A stretch of DNA of 56,958 nucleotides, taken from positions 1 to 56,958 of the forward strand of contig CALIAF010000029.1 in assembly GCA_938041335.1 (NCBI GenBank). Reading direction: 5' to 3'. The first letter of the stretch is position 1. Every line of letters begins with the position of its first letter. Shown here in pieces: positions 37,501 through 45,519 of this stretch. A model generated the notes under the pieces. It made no database searches. It was given only the letters and a program-made list of their open reading frames with translations, and was not told where the DNA came from. The translations under genes were made by a program, and so were the position numbers. The DNA is from an uncultured Ulvibacter sp. Its GTDB lineage: Bacteria > Bacteroidota > Bacteroidia > Flavobacteriales > Flavobacteriaceae.

Positions 37501-37601
37501 GCATTAAAAATAAGGATGGGAAGAAGTTTAAAGACGCTGTTGAGAAAGCCGGAGTTACATATCCAACCCTACCTACTTTACAAGAGTTTTTAGAAGATTA
37601 A
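34509..37601 (+). CDS. Secreted BNR/VPS10-type beta-propeller protein
   Basis: 1030 residues with a signal peptide (MKKLITLLIVLILAPFATSAQ). At least eight Asp-box-like repeats are visible, e.g. SNDGGATF, STDGGANF, TLDGGATW, STDGGTSW, SRDGGKTF, SWDGGVTF, TIDGGSNW. They form one or two propellers as in sortilin/VPS10 and sialidase-like proteins. Residues from about 760 form strands and then a helical C-terminal region. No T9SS sorting domain is obvious. It is annotated in relatives as a glycosyl hydrolase-like protein, but I see no catalytic pair to support an enzyme. Confidence 0.88.
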   Translation: MKKLITLLIVLILAPFATSAQESTALKGKELFGDMRARHIGPALMSGRINDLEMHPTNSRVIYAGTAGGGVWRSNDGGATFSPIFDDHVQSIGAVELDPSNPDQTIWVGTGETWTRNSVSVGDGLFKSTDGGANFKEIPGFENSERIASVIVNPNNSNEVYVGVLGALWSASEDRGVYKTLDGGATWKKILYVDNSTGAADVIMDPKNPNILYASMWEFRRSGWGFSSGGANSALYKSTDGGTSWNKIHSGFPAGDLGRIAVAVAPSDGNILYSVLETEDKSKNGLWKSTNAGQTWEHLNNDFGLVVRPFYFSRITIDPKDPDVVVKGGLSGSISRDGGKTFQNLGNMHSDIHDIAFHIDYSDQMFSGTDGGVYRSWDGGVTFEIVENLPLSQFYHISVDDATPYNVYGGLQDNGSWYGPSSSPGGVNARDWNSVGYGDGFRVLKHPTKNIVYSEMQGAENVWRYDVALNRTKTIQPLAKKGDAELRFNWNAPMAVSSHQPDRFYMGSQFVHKSEDMGETWKIISPDLTTNDPAKQDQSKSGGLSVDNSGAENHTTIFTIAESPLDQNIIWVGTDDGNVQVTTNGGKKWNNVTKNLTGIPANTWVYHIEASVHNKGTAYAVFDGHSSGDMKPYAMKTTDFGNTWKNIISPDIQENAFVRNIQEDYENENLLFLGTEFGLYVTIDGGSNWSHFTNNMPPVAVHFIDMQKQTNDIVMGTHGRGVIIIDDISPLRELNNSILEKEVHFFKTTPFTMVEESGFSGNFGAETQFVGNNKPTAARVVYYLKKRHTFGKMKMEVQDMQGNKVATLDPGKSKGINIVTWNYISKTPKLARSKTMARGGFTPKRVPAGTYKIVMTKKKEVFESTIEVVYDEKTPTTLAARKEQEQLSGELFDMVEELAFLVNEIEETQKFTAKMITDQPAVLKSAQKFQDALEALRKDLVITTGDNYVETAEPELRERMADLYGNVASAYDAVSPSRKDNYILIKEEMAAAKKRYDSIKNKDGKKFKDAVEKAGVTYPTLPTLQEFLED

Positions 37602-37626
37602 CATAGAATCTCGTGAAACTTAAAAG

Positions 37627-37659
37627 GCACCTTCTGAAAAAATTCAAAAGGTGCTTTTT
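37627..37659 (+). terminator. Rho-independent terminator
   Basis: GCACCTT (37627-37633), 14-base loop, AAGGTGC (37648-37654), T-run. It ends the propeller-protein gene. Confidence 0.8.
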
Positions 37660-37757
37660 ATATTAACTTCTGATTGTTGACATAATGTCGATAACTTAAA
37701 GTAAAGATTATCACACCCTAAACGGTATACGTGTATCTTTAATAAAACACAATTAGT

Positions 37758-38162
37758 ATGGAAACTAGAGACACACAATTAATTGCCCTAAGACCAAAGC
37801 TCCCTAATGTACGTCTAGATAGCTCCATGTCTTCCGAAGAATCATTTCAGAATAAAACATTACGCCCTATTATAAAACTACAAAATGATCTTTTAGTAGC
37901 CGTATTTAATAATTATATCAATAAACATAAAAATGTATTTCAAGACCTTACAATAGATGGTCGTCTTGATTACATTGATAATACGATACAGAAAGACATC
38001 AAGTTTAGAAACGCTTTAAAAGGAATTATAATTGGCCAGTTTACTGTCCTTGAATACGAATTATATATACAAAACTCATCTGCGCTTAATAAAAGGATGA
38101 TGAATATTGTTAAGGAAAGATTGAAAAACAACTTGCTGCAATTTGAAAACAAAGCACTTTAG
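37758..38162 (+). CDS. Conserved flavobacterial protein of unknown function
   Basis: 134 residues, no signal peptide, probably all-helical: LRPIIKLQNDLLVAVFNNYINKHKNVF, then IDNTIQKDIKFRNALKGIIIGQFTVLEYELYIQNSSALNKRMMNIVKERL. I recall close relatives across Flavobacteriaceae that are sometimes labelled glyoxalase, but no glyoxalase metal-binding pattern is visible, so I would not use that name. It appears to be transcribed alone. Confidence 0.75.
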   Translation: METRDTQLIALRPKLPNVRLDSSMSSEESFQNKTLRPIIKLQNDLLVAVFNNYINKHKNVFQDLTIDGRLDYIDNTIQKDIKFRNALKGIIIGQFTVLEYELYIQNSSALNKRMMNIVKERLKNNLLQFENKAL

Positions 38163-38204
38163 CAGTGTACAGCATTAACACAATAGTCTACTCCAGTTTA
38201 TTTT

Positions 38205-38885
38205 TTATTCTATCAAAGAAACTCCGTTTAAATCGGTGGTTAGCACAGCACTCATATAATTGTAATAAGGTCTAAGCAATTGAAAATGATATAGTAAATT
38301 CTCTAAAAAATCGGAAGCATGAACTTCTGCATCTGTAAATTCGTGTTGCACAAAGTAACTCTTCAGTCGTATTAAATCAATGTTTGGATCTTCTTTACTG
38401 AAACCTTTTGGGGCGGTTTTTACGGCATTCGATTGATTAAAGCCTCCAAAGGCAGTATTAAAATCTGGTTTTGCTAGTATCTCTCTAATCTCTGTAGCAT
38501 CCATTTCAAACTCTTTACGGATTCTTAATAAATCTGCAGGTTCTGGAGCAAAAAAGCCTCCAGCCATAAAATTGTTCCCAGGTTCTAGTCGAAGGTAATA
38601 GCCTCCTCTGCGCTGCGCTCCTGATCTACTCCAACTCACACTGCGGTGTACATTGTAAGGCGTTTTATCTTTACTAAAACGAATATCTCTATTAATTCTG
38701 AAAATTTTCTGCTTGGCAATCTCGTCTGTTTTTTCGAGCCCGTTTTGTATTTCGGTATAGAAAAGCTTTAGCTCTTTTTCACTCGCTAAATATTCTTTTT
38801 TATGTTCCTGCATCCAATCGCGATGATTGTTTTTGCCTAATTTTTCAAGAAATTTAAAGGAAGATTTAGGAATGGTTACGCTCAT
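38205..38885 (-). CDS. DUF2461-family protein
   Basis: 226 residues from the ATG at 38885 (MSVTIPKSSFKFLEKLGKNNHRDWMQEHKKEYL). The motifs FRINRDIRFSKDKTPYNVH and GGYYLRLEPGNNFMAGGFFAPEP are diagnostic of DUF2461, a family found in bacteria and fungi with unknown function. A longer in-frame extension exists upstream but lacks conserved sequence. Confidence 0.88.
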   Translation of the reverse strand: MSVTIPKSSFKFLEKLGKNNHRDWMQEHKKEYLASEKELKLFYTEIQNGLEKTDEIAKQKIFRINRDIRFSKDKTPYNVHRSVSWSRSGAQRRGGYYLRLEPGNNFMAGGFFAPEPADLLRIRKEFEMDATEIREILAKPDFNTAFGGFNQSNAVKTAPKGFSKEDPNIDLIRLKSYFVQHEFTDAEVHASDFLENLLYHFQLLRPYYNYMSAVLTTDLNGVSLIE

Positions 38886-38959
38886 AATATTTCGGTGTAA
38901 AATGTAAATATAATTGCTTTTCCTTATATTGAACGGCAATAACCTTAAAACCAACTCAA

Positions 38960-39394
38960 ATGAATACGTACAACAAACCGACAAAAGGCTTCTGGATTAT
39001 AGCAGTCATTGCATTATTATGGAATCTTATGGGGACTATTCAGTTCTAATCTGCAACAGTACTAAAAGATATGCAACGTGAGGTATTAACAGATGCTGAA
39101 TTTGCTTTAATTGATAACACGCCCACTTGGTACGCAGTAGTTTTTGGTATTGCAGTAGTTACGGGTGTATTGGGTAGCTTGTTTCTTTTACTGCGGAAGA
39201 AGTTAGCCATACTACTTTTTACAATATCTGCAGTTGCAGTTATCATCCAGATGGGATACTGGATTTTAGGCACTAATGTTATTGAGGTATATGGCACTTT
39301 AGATGCCATTACTATGCCTCTAATTGTAGTTATAACGGCTATTGTACTCTTGTTTTACAGCAAAACTGTTGCAAGAAAAGGATGGTTGTCTTAA
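38960..39394 (+). pseudogene. Small membrane protein gene interrupted by an in-frame TAA
   Basis: An intact reading frame runs from ATG 38960 (MNTYNKPTKGFWIIAVIALL) to the stop at 39392-39394, apart from one TAA at 39047-39049 (codon 30). Before the stop the sequence is ...LWNLMGTIQF, and after it SATVLKDMQREV, in the same frame. The whole 144-codon product would have four hydrophobic helices and ends KTVARKGWL, matching a common flavobacterial membrane protein (sometimes labelled sugar transporter) in which a Leu often follows the aromatic residue. A single T-to-A change in TTA would explain it. It could be a recent nonsense mutation, a sequencing error, or restarted translation from ATG 39071. 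Confidence 0.75.
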
Positions 39395-39406
39395 GCTATC
39401 AAACTC

Positions 39407-39438
39407 AAAAAGGCTGCGAAATTTGCAGCCTTTTTTTT
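39407..39438. terminator. Bidirectional terminator
   Basis: AAAAAGGCTGC (39407-39417), 7-base loop, GCAGCCTTTTT (39425-39435). It lies between the broken membrane-protein gene and the convergent corA. Confidence 0.88.
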
Positions 39439-40522
39439 ATAACCATTTCTTTCTTTTAAAATAAAATAACATCCCAAAAAACACGGCAATCATAGCTCCC
39501 CAGAGTACAAAGTAACCGTATTTAAATTTAAGTTCTGGTATAAACTCAAAGTTCATCCCATAAATACCAGCCATAAAAGTAAGCGGAATAAAAATGGACG
39601 CCATTATGGTAAGCACCTTCATAACTTCGTTCATTTTATTACTAATGGTAGTCATGTACATATCCATCAACCCCCATATCATCTCTCGATATATATCTAC
39701 ACTTTCAGAAACCTGAATAATATGGTCGTATAGATCTCTAATATAATTATTAGTACGTTCTTCTATAAGTGCTGTATCTGTCTTTTCGAGACGATTGATG
39801 ACTTCTCTTAAAGGAAAAACAGCTCTTCTTATTTTTAAAATCTCTTTTTTAAGATCTTGTATGTCCTTCGTGATATCATCTTCCACTTCATCTCCAAACA
39901 ATTGATCTTCAAGTAATTCGATTTTATCACTCATTACTTCTATCACATTAAAGTAATTGTCAATTACAGCATCTAATATGGCAAACATAAGATAATCTGC
40001 TCCGCCATTGCGTATACGACCTTTTGAGTTTTCGAGCCGTTCTCTGAGTCCGTCAAAGACATCCCCATCTGCTTCTTGAAAAGTTAAAACGTAGTCATCA
40101 CCCAAAACTAAACTAACGTGTTCATTGACAAATTCGTTATTTTCATTATAATGGAGCATTTTAAAAACGATAAAAAGATAGTCATTATACTCGTCCATCT
40201 TTGGGCGTTGATTTACGGAAACAATATCCTCTTGAATAAGCGGATGCAACTTATAATGATCTCCTAGTCGTTCTATTTCGCGAGTGTTATTAAGACCATT
40301 TACATTTATCCAAGTCACGTGATCCGTGCCTTTAAACTTAAAAGCCATTTCGATATCTTCTGTATCTATGCGCTCATAGCGTTCTTTAGAATAATCAATA
40401 ATTTCTAAAGACGTAGATAATCCGGTTTTAACTCCTGTATATTTTACTGCACCTGCAGCATAGTTTTCCGTTTTTTTTGTCTTAACATGAATTTCTTTAT
40501 TTCTATTTTTTCTCGCACTCAT
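39437..40522 (-). CDS. corA: CorA-family magnesium/cobalt transporter
   Basis: 361 residues. A large N-terminal cytoplasmic domain with a long helix, then two C-terminal membrane helices (MASIFIPLTFMAGIYGMNFEF and YGYFVLWGAMIAVFFGMLFYF). The signature GMN sits at the end of the first, followed by the acidic/aromatic loop EFIPELKFKYG. CorA forms a pentameric Mg2+ channel. The last residues KRKKWL are the usual basic tail. Transcribed alone. Confidence 0.95.
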   Translation of the reverse strand: MSARKNRNKEIHVKTKKTENYAAGAVKYTGVKTGLSTSLEIIDYSKERYERIDTEDIEMAFKFKGTDHVTWINVNGLNNTREIERLGDHYKLHPLIQEDIVSVNQRPKMDEYNDYLFIVFKMLHYNENNEFVNEHVSLVLGDDYVLTFQEADGDVFDGLRERLENSKGRIRNGGADYLMFAILDAVIDNYFNVIEVMSDKIELLEDQLFGDEVEDDITKDIQDLKKEILKIRRAVFPLREVINRLEKTDTALIEERTNNYIRDLYDHIIQVSESVDIYREMIWGLMDMYMTTISNKMNEVMKVLTIMASIFIPLTFMAGIYGMNFEFIPELKFKYGYFVLWGAMIAVFFGMLFYFKRKKWL

Positions 40523-40692
40523 GGTGTTGTTATTTAAGCTAAATATAGCAGTAATTATTGGTTGTAAAAATCTACACCTTGATAATGTTAATTAATTGTA
40601 AAAAACTCCAACCTATACGCTTTATTATAAGCTATATAAATGTTAAATTCGCTAGTACATCAAATTTAATTAATCTAGAAGAATAACAATTG

Positions 40693-41646
40693 ATGAAAAA
40701 TTTTTTGGTCGCCTTATTGGTTTTCCTTGTTTGGTCTGTCATTGGGTTATGGATATATTCATTTGGTCATACTTCAAATTTTGCAAAGAATGATGCGGTG
40801 CAAGATATTTCAGCAATGGAGACCGCATCCCCTATTGCTCAAAAAGACACTATTTCAATTGCTTCTGAAATAGTCAACATAGAAAAAACACCAGTACCAA
40901 AAGAGTTCCAGATCTTTTCAATTGATGAGCAAATTCTATTTGAATCAAATCAAACTATCGCAATCAAAAAGGATAGTTCTCAAGTGAATTTGCCCACTGA
41001 GTTGTCTGTTTTACCATCACTATTAGCATCCTATTTGTTTGAACATCCTGGGCAAGAAATACACATTACTTCTAATTATAGTCCATCTGCGAAACTCCAA
41101 ACGCCCAACATAGGAGAACAAAGAGGGAATAGTTTTAAAAAATTATTATTAGATGAAGGCGCTGATGTAAATCAAATAGTGATAAAGCCGGTACTTACTA
41201 CCGCTAATTTTGAGACTGATGATTCGCTACAAAATGCAATGACATTCTCCTTTAAACTGCTAGATAGAAATCGTATTGAAAATCATAAAAGTGCGATTCC
41301 AGATTTGATTACGTTCTACCCTACTTACAACTTTGATGAAGTTATCGCTAATAAAAAACTAACAGCATTTTCTGATTCTGTTGTCTCATTGCACGAGGCG
41401 CATCCAGAGTTAACAATAAAGGTTATTGGACATACAGATCATATAGGAGCGAGTTCAGAAAATTATATCCGTGGATTAAAATCTGCGAGACAAATAAGAT
41501 GGTACCTTGTGACCAAAGGAGGAATAGACAGAAAAAATATTATAGCCTTATCAAGAGGCGAAACCGAGCCATTACTTCGTGACGGAAGACCGGCCAGTAG
41601 AAAAGAAAATGCACGGATAGAAATACAGTTTTCAGAAAAAAAATGA
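40693..41646 (+). CDS. OmpA-like protein with N-terminal membrane anchor
   Basis: 317 residues from the ATG at 40693; a TTG directly before it is an unlikely start. One N-terminal hydrophobic segment (about 4-23) without a clear cleavage site suggests an inner-membrane anchor. The C-terminal domain (about 205-315) is OmpA-like: ITFYPTYNFDEVIANKKLTAFSD, VIGHTDHIGASSENYIRGLKSARQIRWYL and the KENARIEIQF end. A first, degenerate OmpA-like domain may precede it (about 75-195: QILFESNQTIAI ... GEQRGNSFKKLLL). It overlaps the next gene by four bases. Confidence 0.82.
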   Translation: MKNFLVALLVFLVWSVIGLWIYSFGHTSNFAKNDAVQDISAMETASPIAQKDTISIASEIVNIEKTPVPKEFQIFSIDEQILFESNQTIAIKKDSSQVNLPTELSVLPSLLASYLFEHPGQEIHITSNYSPSAKLQTPNIGEQRGNSFKKLLLDEGADVNQIVIKPVLTTANFETDDSLQNAMTFSFKLLDRNRIENHKSAIPDLITFYPTYNFDEVIANKKLTAFSDSVVSLHEAHPELTIKVIGHTDHIGASSENYIRGLKSARQIRWYLVTKGGIDRKNIIALSRGETEPLLRDGRPASRKENARIEIQFSEKK

Positions 41647-42236
41647 TAGAAACTATAGACATACAAACGCTATGGTCTGCCTACGGCGGAATATTTTTAC
41701 TTATGCTAAGCACCTTTATTTTGGGCTATGGTCTTGCCACCTGGTTTTCTAAAATAAAAACCACTACTGCAATGAAAGTTCAGAAAGAAGAGATAGAGTC
41801 ATTGCACAATATTCAAAATATTAAAGATATTGAGACCATCTTTACAGAAATCAAACCAAAGATTATTGATATTGTAAAAGAGACACAAAAACAAACCGCG
41901 GCTATCAAAGCACCAGAAGCAAAAATGACCGTTGCAGAAAAAGCTAAATCTACTTATGTCTCCTATTCAAAAAAAGCAGTAGTACTCAACATGGACACCA
42001 TAGGCTTGGGTAATCCAGATATACCAGATGATCTTACCAAGATTGACGGCATAGGTCCGTATATTGAAGAGCGTCTAAATATTATTGGCATATATAATTT
42101 TGAGCAAATTTGTAAGCTCAACATAAGCGATATACGGGTAATCACTGAACTTATTGAATTTTTCCCGGGAAGAATAGAAAGAGATAACTGGGTGGGTCAA
42201 GCAAAATCGTTAATGATATATCGTTCAAAGTTATAA
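41643..42236 (+). CDS. Membrane-anchored helix-hairpin-helix protein
   Basis: 197 residues. A membrane helix (about 15-35), a polar helical linker, then a C-terminal domain DDLTKIDGIGPYIEERLNIIGIYNFEQI...FFPGRIERDNWVGQAKSL. The GIGP core resembles the helix-hairpin-helix of flap-endonuclease-like proteins (COG3743), which usually binds DNA or a protein partner. It is coupled to the OmpA-like gene by an ATGA overlap, so the two products may act together at the inner membrane. Confidence 0.82.
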   Translation: MIETIDIQTLWSAYGGIFLLMLSTFILGYGLATWFSKIKTTTAMKVQKEEIESLHNIQNIKDIETIFTEIKPKIIDIVKETQKQTAAIKAPEAKMTVAEKAKSTYVSYSKKAVVLNMDTIGLGNPDIPDDLTKIDGIGPYIEERLNIIGIYNFEQICKLNISDIRVITELIEFFPGRIERDNWVGQAKSLMIYRSKL

Positions 42237-42562
42237 ATTCGAAAATTTTATTTCGCTTCTAATGGTTATTTTATTAAACCAACCACACTTGGAGTAGTTG
42301 TCATTGGACTCCTTATTGCACTTTCTTTTCATTGGATTCTACATCTCTAAAAAAGAAGAAAAAAATACCCTCTAAGTTTTTCTTTACTTGCCGAAACATC
42401 CCTTAGCAGCTATTAGTAATAACTATAACAGTAACAACCTTCATTGCCATTATCCCTTAAGCTATTACCTGTAGACGTAAAAGAAAACCCCCAAAGACTT
42501 AGTCTTTGGGGGTTTTCTTTTAATTTAATGCAAAGTGAATCAATAGATCAAATTTGGAGCAA
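42237..42562. other. Intergenic region between the HHH gene and the prohibitin-like gene
   Basis: 326 bases. No intact gene. A short patch at about 42285-42375 reads in two frames like a single membrane helix with a basic tail (TLGVVVIGLLIALSF and, one frame over, FIGFYISKKEEKNTL), as if a small membrane-protein gene had lost a base. It has no convincing start. A palindromic terminator occupies 42481-42519. Confidence 0.35.
42481..42519. terminator. Perfect palindromic bidirectional terminator
   Basis: A 19-base arm starting AAGAAAACCCCCAAAG and ending GACT (42481-42499) is followed by one base and its exact complement (42501-42519). It serves the convergent HHH and prohibitin-like genes. 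Confidence 0.92.
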
Positions 42563-43375
42563 TTAGTTATCACCTAAAATTAATGGAAGACCACTATCTC
42601 CAGATCCCACGATTACTACTTTAGAATTCGGGGATTCTGCTAATTTTAAAGTGGCATCAATTCCTTTATCTAAAAGAATTTTATCTGTAAGTGAAGCACT
42701 TAAAATTCTATTTGCATCCGCCTTACCCTTTGCCTCAATCGTTACTTTCTCCGCTTCTTTCTTTGCCGTTACAAGTCTAAATTCATATTCTAATGATTCT
42801 TGTTCCTGCTTTAATTTTCGTTCAATGGCCGTTTTTATAGTAGCAGGCAAAGTAACATCACGAACTAACACTTCATTTAATTGCACGTATTGCTTGTCAA
42901 GTATTAGTTTAGTTTCTTCAAAAATCTCGTCTTGAATAACATCACGTTTACTACTGTACAGTTGTTCAGGTGTATACCTACCTACCACGCTTCTTGCCGC
43001 ACTACGTATGGCCGGCTGTATTACACGTTGCAGATAGTTCTCCCCAAGTGTTTGGTGTAAAAACCCTACTTTTTCTGGTACAGGTTGGTACCAAGCAGAA
43101 GCGTCAATTTGTATTTCAAGACCATTAGATGAAAGTACTTTCATCTTTTCAAAAAGTTCTTGTTGTCTTACCTCGTACTTAATCACATCGTTCCAAGGTG
43201 CAATAAAATGTAATCCCTCGCCTAGTGGTGGTACATCTGTAACAACTCCATCTGTTAACTTATATAATACCCCAGCTTCCCCAGATCCTATTCTGACAAA
43301 TGATTTCATCATAACAATGATGAGTATTACTAATATGATGATTACTGGTATGCCTATTTTTGGTAATTTTTCCAT
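42563..43375 (-). CDS. Prohibitin-like SPFH/Band 7 membrane protein
   Basis: 270 residues: an N-terminal membrane anchor (IGIPVIIILVILIIVMMKSF), then an SPFH domain (about 30-200) with FVRIGSGEAGVLYKLTDG, PPLGEGLHFIAPWNDVIKYEVRQQ and the predicted coiled coil AIERKLKQEQESLEYEFRLVTAKKEAEKVTIEAKGKADA. Prohibitins form large ring assemblies that organise membrane lipids and proteases such as FtsH. Fifteen bases separate it from the upstream VWA-like gene, so they are probably co-transcribed. Confidence 0.92.
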   Translation of the reverse strand: MEKLPKIGIPVIIILVILIIVMMKSFVRIGSGEAGVLYKLTDGVVTDVPPLGEGLHFIAPWNDVIKYEVRQQELFEKMKVLSSNGLEIQIDASAWYQPVPEKVGFLHQTLGENYLQRVIQPAIRSAARSVVGRYTPEQLYSSKRDVIQDEIFEETKLILDKQYVQLNEVLVRDVTLPATIKTAIERKLKQEQESLEYEFRLVTAKKEAEKVTIEAKGKADANRILSASLTDKILLDKGIDATLKLAESPNSKVVIVGSGDSGLPLILGDN

Positions 43376-43390
43376 GCCGTTTGTTTTAAA

Positions 43391-45424
43391 TTAAATGAGT
43401 CCGTTATATTTTCTAATAAACCACTCTAATGCGAGGGTTAATGCAATTAATCCTAATAAATACTTCCAATCTATGAGCGGTACTATTTTTTGTTCACTCT
43501 TCTGGACGGTCGCAAAACGAACATCACTAATAAGTGCCGCAGATAACGCTTCATATTGACTAGTAGTAAATAATCTTCCTTTTGTATTAGTCGCTAAGGT
43601 ACGTAACTTCGTTACATTAGCACTATTAAATTGTTTTTCTGCATCATATCCAATTACAGTAAAGTTACCACTTCTGGCAACACTTTGATCTTGAGCAGAT
43701 ACCGTATACTTATAATTGCCGGCTTGCAGCGAACTTAGATCTACTTCAAAGAAGTTATTACGCAAAAGCATTGGATAAACAGTACGATCCTGGTTTTCTG
43801 CATTAACTACAGTGATGCTTAGCGGTACTCGAGGGTCAAATACAAAGTTTTTATCAAAGTATTGTGCCGAAATTTTAATGGCATTATTATTATAGTAAAA
43901 AGACTCACTACTAACTTCTAACCTGCTTCTGCGCTTATTAGAGGCTAAATACTGCACCATCTTACCGACAAAGTTATCAAAGGTTTCAAAGTTTTTCTCA
44001 CGCACATAACTCTCTGCTCTCCATCGCCAAAGATTTTCTCCATCCCATATGGCATGGCGATTTCCATTTAACTCCATAGTGGCAAGCATAGATGTTTCAG
44101 AAGAAAAACCATCTACTTGCTGCTCTAATATCACCTCGTGTGGGACCGTAATCTCTAATTCTCCAAAAAGAGTGCGCATAGGTGGCATTCGTGAAAATCC
44201 AATATCTTCAATAGCAAACGTACCGTAATTTATATTCAAAGCGCCCGTAACTTCTTCAGATTGATTGGTAGCGTTTTTGTTAAAATTTGTTTGCGCTGTG
44301 TTTAAGAAATTCCAATCGGTCTCTAAACCAGAAATAATGAAACTGTTTTTCTTTAAACGATCTAACTCAGAGAACACACCAGCAAAGGTTCTGTCTGGCT
44401 GATATAAAATAACCAGTTGAGAATCATTTAGTAATGACACGGCTTCAGAAGGTTTCTTTAGCTGAAACTTTCTTTGTTCATTACTCGTGATTGCTTTTTT
44501 TAATGCTCCTAAATCTGGATGAATGATGTTGCTTACTACCAAAACATTAGTAGATTGATCAATAACCTCTACAGCAAAGTACTTGGCATTATTAGAGGTG
44601 TTCTTCTCGCCCGTTATAGGAACCACTTGTGCTTTGTATTTTTGAAATCCTACAGCAGTGGCAGGTAGTGTAAATGCAATGGTTTCTGATGTTTTACTTT
44701 CATTAAAGCTCACATTTTTCGAATAGACTGTATTCCCTCCTTTACTCACTAAAAAGCGACTGTTTACAGCTCCTTTACCAGAATACGATAAAATAACCTC
44801 TACCGGAAATTGATTCTTAAGAAATGCATATTTATTGGTGTTCAGTTGTGAGATTTTTAAATCTGTATATTTTGTAGAATCTCCAACGGTAACAGGAAAC
44901 ACAGGATTTTTAACTGAACTCCCTAAATATTGATAATCTCTCCCTATGGTTTGATTACCATCTGTTATTAATAGTATCGGTGCTGTTTCATCTTGATACA
45001 ATTCTGTAATAGAAGAAAGCGACTTTGAAATGTTTGTATTTTTAGCTGTAAAAGACAGCGAATCTAGGCTATTAATATCTTCACCAAAATCAAAGTAGTT
45101 AATATCAAAAGCATCGTTTAATGCCACGTCTGCTTTAAGTGCCTCAATAAGACCTACGACACTTCCATTTTTATCTAATTCACTTATTGATAGTGAGTTA
45201 TCTACAAGTATAGGAAGTTTCGGTTTAACTGAATAATAGTTATCTGTTGTCAATTTCGGATTGATCACCAACATCAATATAAAGAACAAAGTTAAAAATC
45301 GAAGTGCCCCAAACAGCCACTTAAACTTACCATTATACTTGGCTTTATACCCATACATGAAAATAGCAAGCCCAAGCGATACAAGGGCCGCAATACATAT
45401 ATATAAAATAGTTTCTGGAGTCAT
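43391..45424 (-). CDS. VWA-like membrane protein (BatA/BatB-like layout)
   Basis: 677 residues. Two N-terminal membrane helices (about 5-25, 38-58), then a von Willebrand A-like region with the metal-site motif ILVDNSLSIS and the strand PILLITDGNQTIG. A long beta-rich periplasmic part follows, with a final membrane helix near the C terminus (LIDWKYLLGLIALTLALEWFIRKYNGLI). This is the layout of the exported VWA/Bat-type proteins of Bacteroidota. The function is unclear; it is upstream of the prohibitin-like gene in one operon. Confidence 0.8.
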   Translation of the reverse strand: MTPETILYICIAALVSLGLAIFMYGYKAKYNGKFKWLFGALRFLTLFFILMLVINPKLTTDNYYSVKPKLPILVDNSLSISELDKNGSVVGLIEALKADVALNDAFDINYFDFGEDINSLDSLSFTAKNTNISKSLSSITELYQDETAPILLITDGNQTIGRDYQYLGSSVKNPVFPVTVGDSTKYTDLKISQLNTNKYAFLKNQFPVEVILSYSGKGAVNSRFLVSKGGNTVYSKNVSFNESKTSETIAFTLPATAVGFQKYKAQVVPITGEKNTSNNAKYFAVEVIDQSTNVLVVSNIIHPDLGALKKAITSNEQRKFQLKKPSEAVSLLNDSQLVILYQPDRTFAGVFSELDRLKKNSFIISGLETDWNFLNTAQTNFNKNATNQSEEVTGALNINYGTFAIEDIGFSRMPPMRTLFGELEITVPHEVILEQQVDGFSSETSMLATMELNGNRHAIWDGENLWRWRAESYVREKNFETFDNFVGKMVQYLASNKRRSRLEVSSESFYYNNNAIKISAQYFDKNFVFDPRVPLSITVVNAENQDRTVYPMLLRNNFFEVDLSSLQAGNYKYTVSAQDQSVARSGNFTVIGYDAEKQFNSANVTKLRTLATNTKGRLFTTSQYEALSAALISDVRFATVQKSEQKIVPLIDWKYLLGLIALTLALEWFIRKYNGLI

Positions 45425-45519
45425 GAATGATTTGCAATGTATGTCCTAGTAGATATTGGGAGTAGATTTACGACTTACGGTTTACAAATTTTACACCTTA
45501 AATCTTTAACACTGAAACT

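Noticed and set aside
34509-37601. Glycosyl hydrolase or sialidase
   Set aside because: Only Asp-box repeats are visible; the Arg triad and catalytic Tyr/Glu/Asp of sialidases cannot be recognised.
39047-39049. Programmed stop-codon read-through at TAA
   Set aside because: No known read-through signal or selenocysteine-type context is visible (and TAA is the least leaky stop). A substitution or sequence error is simpler.
42285-42375. Small membrane-protein gene
   Set aside because: The two hydrophobic frames do not join without an assumed frameshift and have no start codon. Treated only as a possible remnant.
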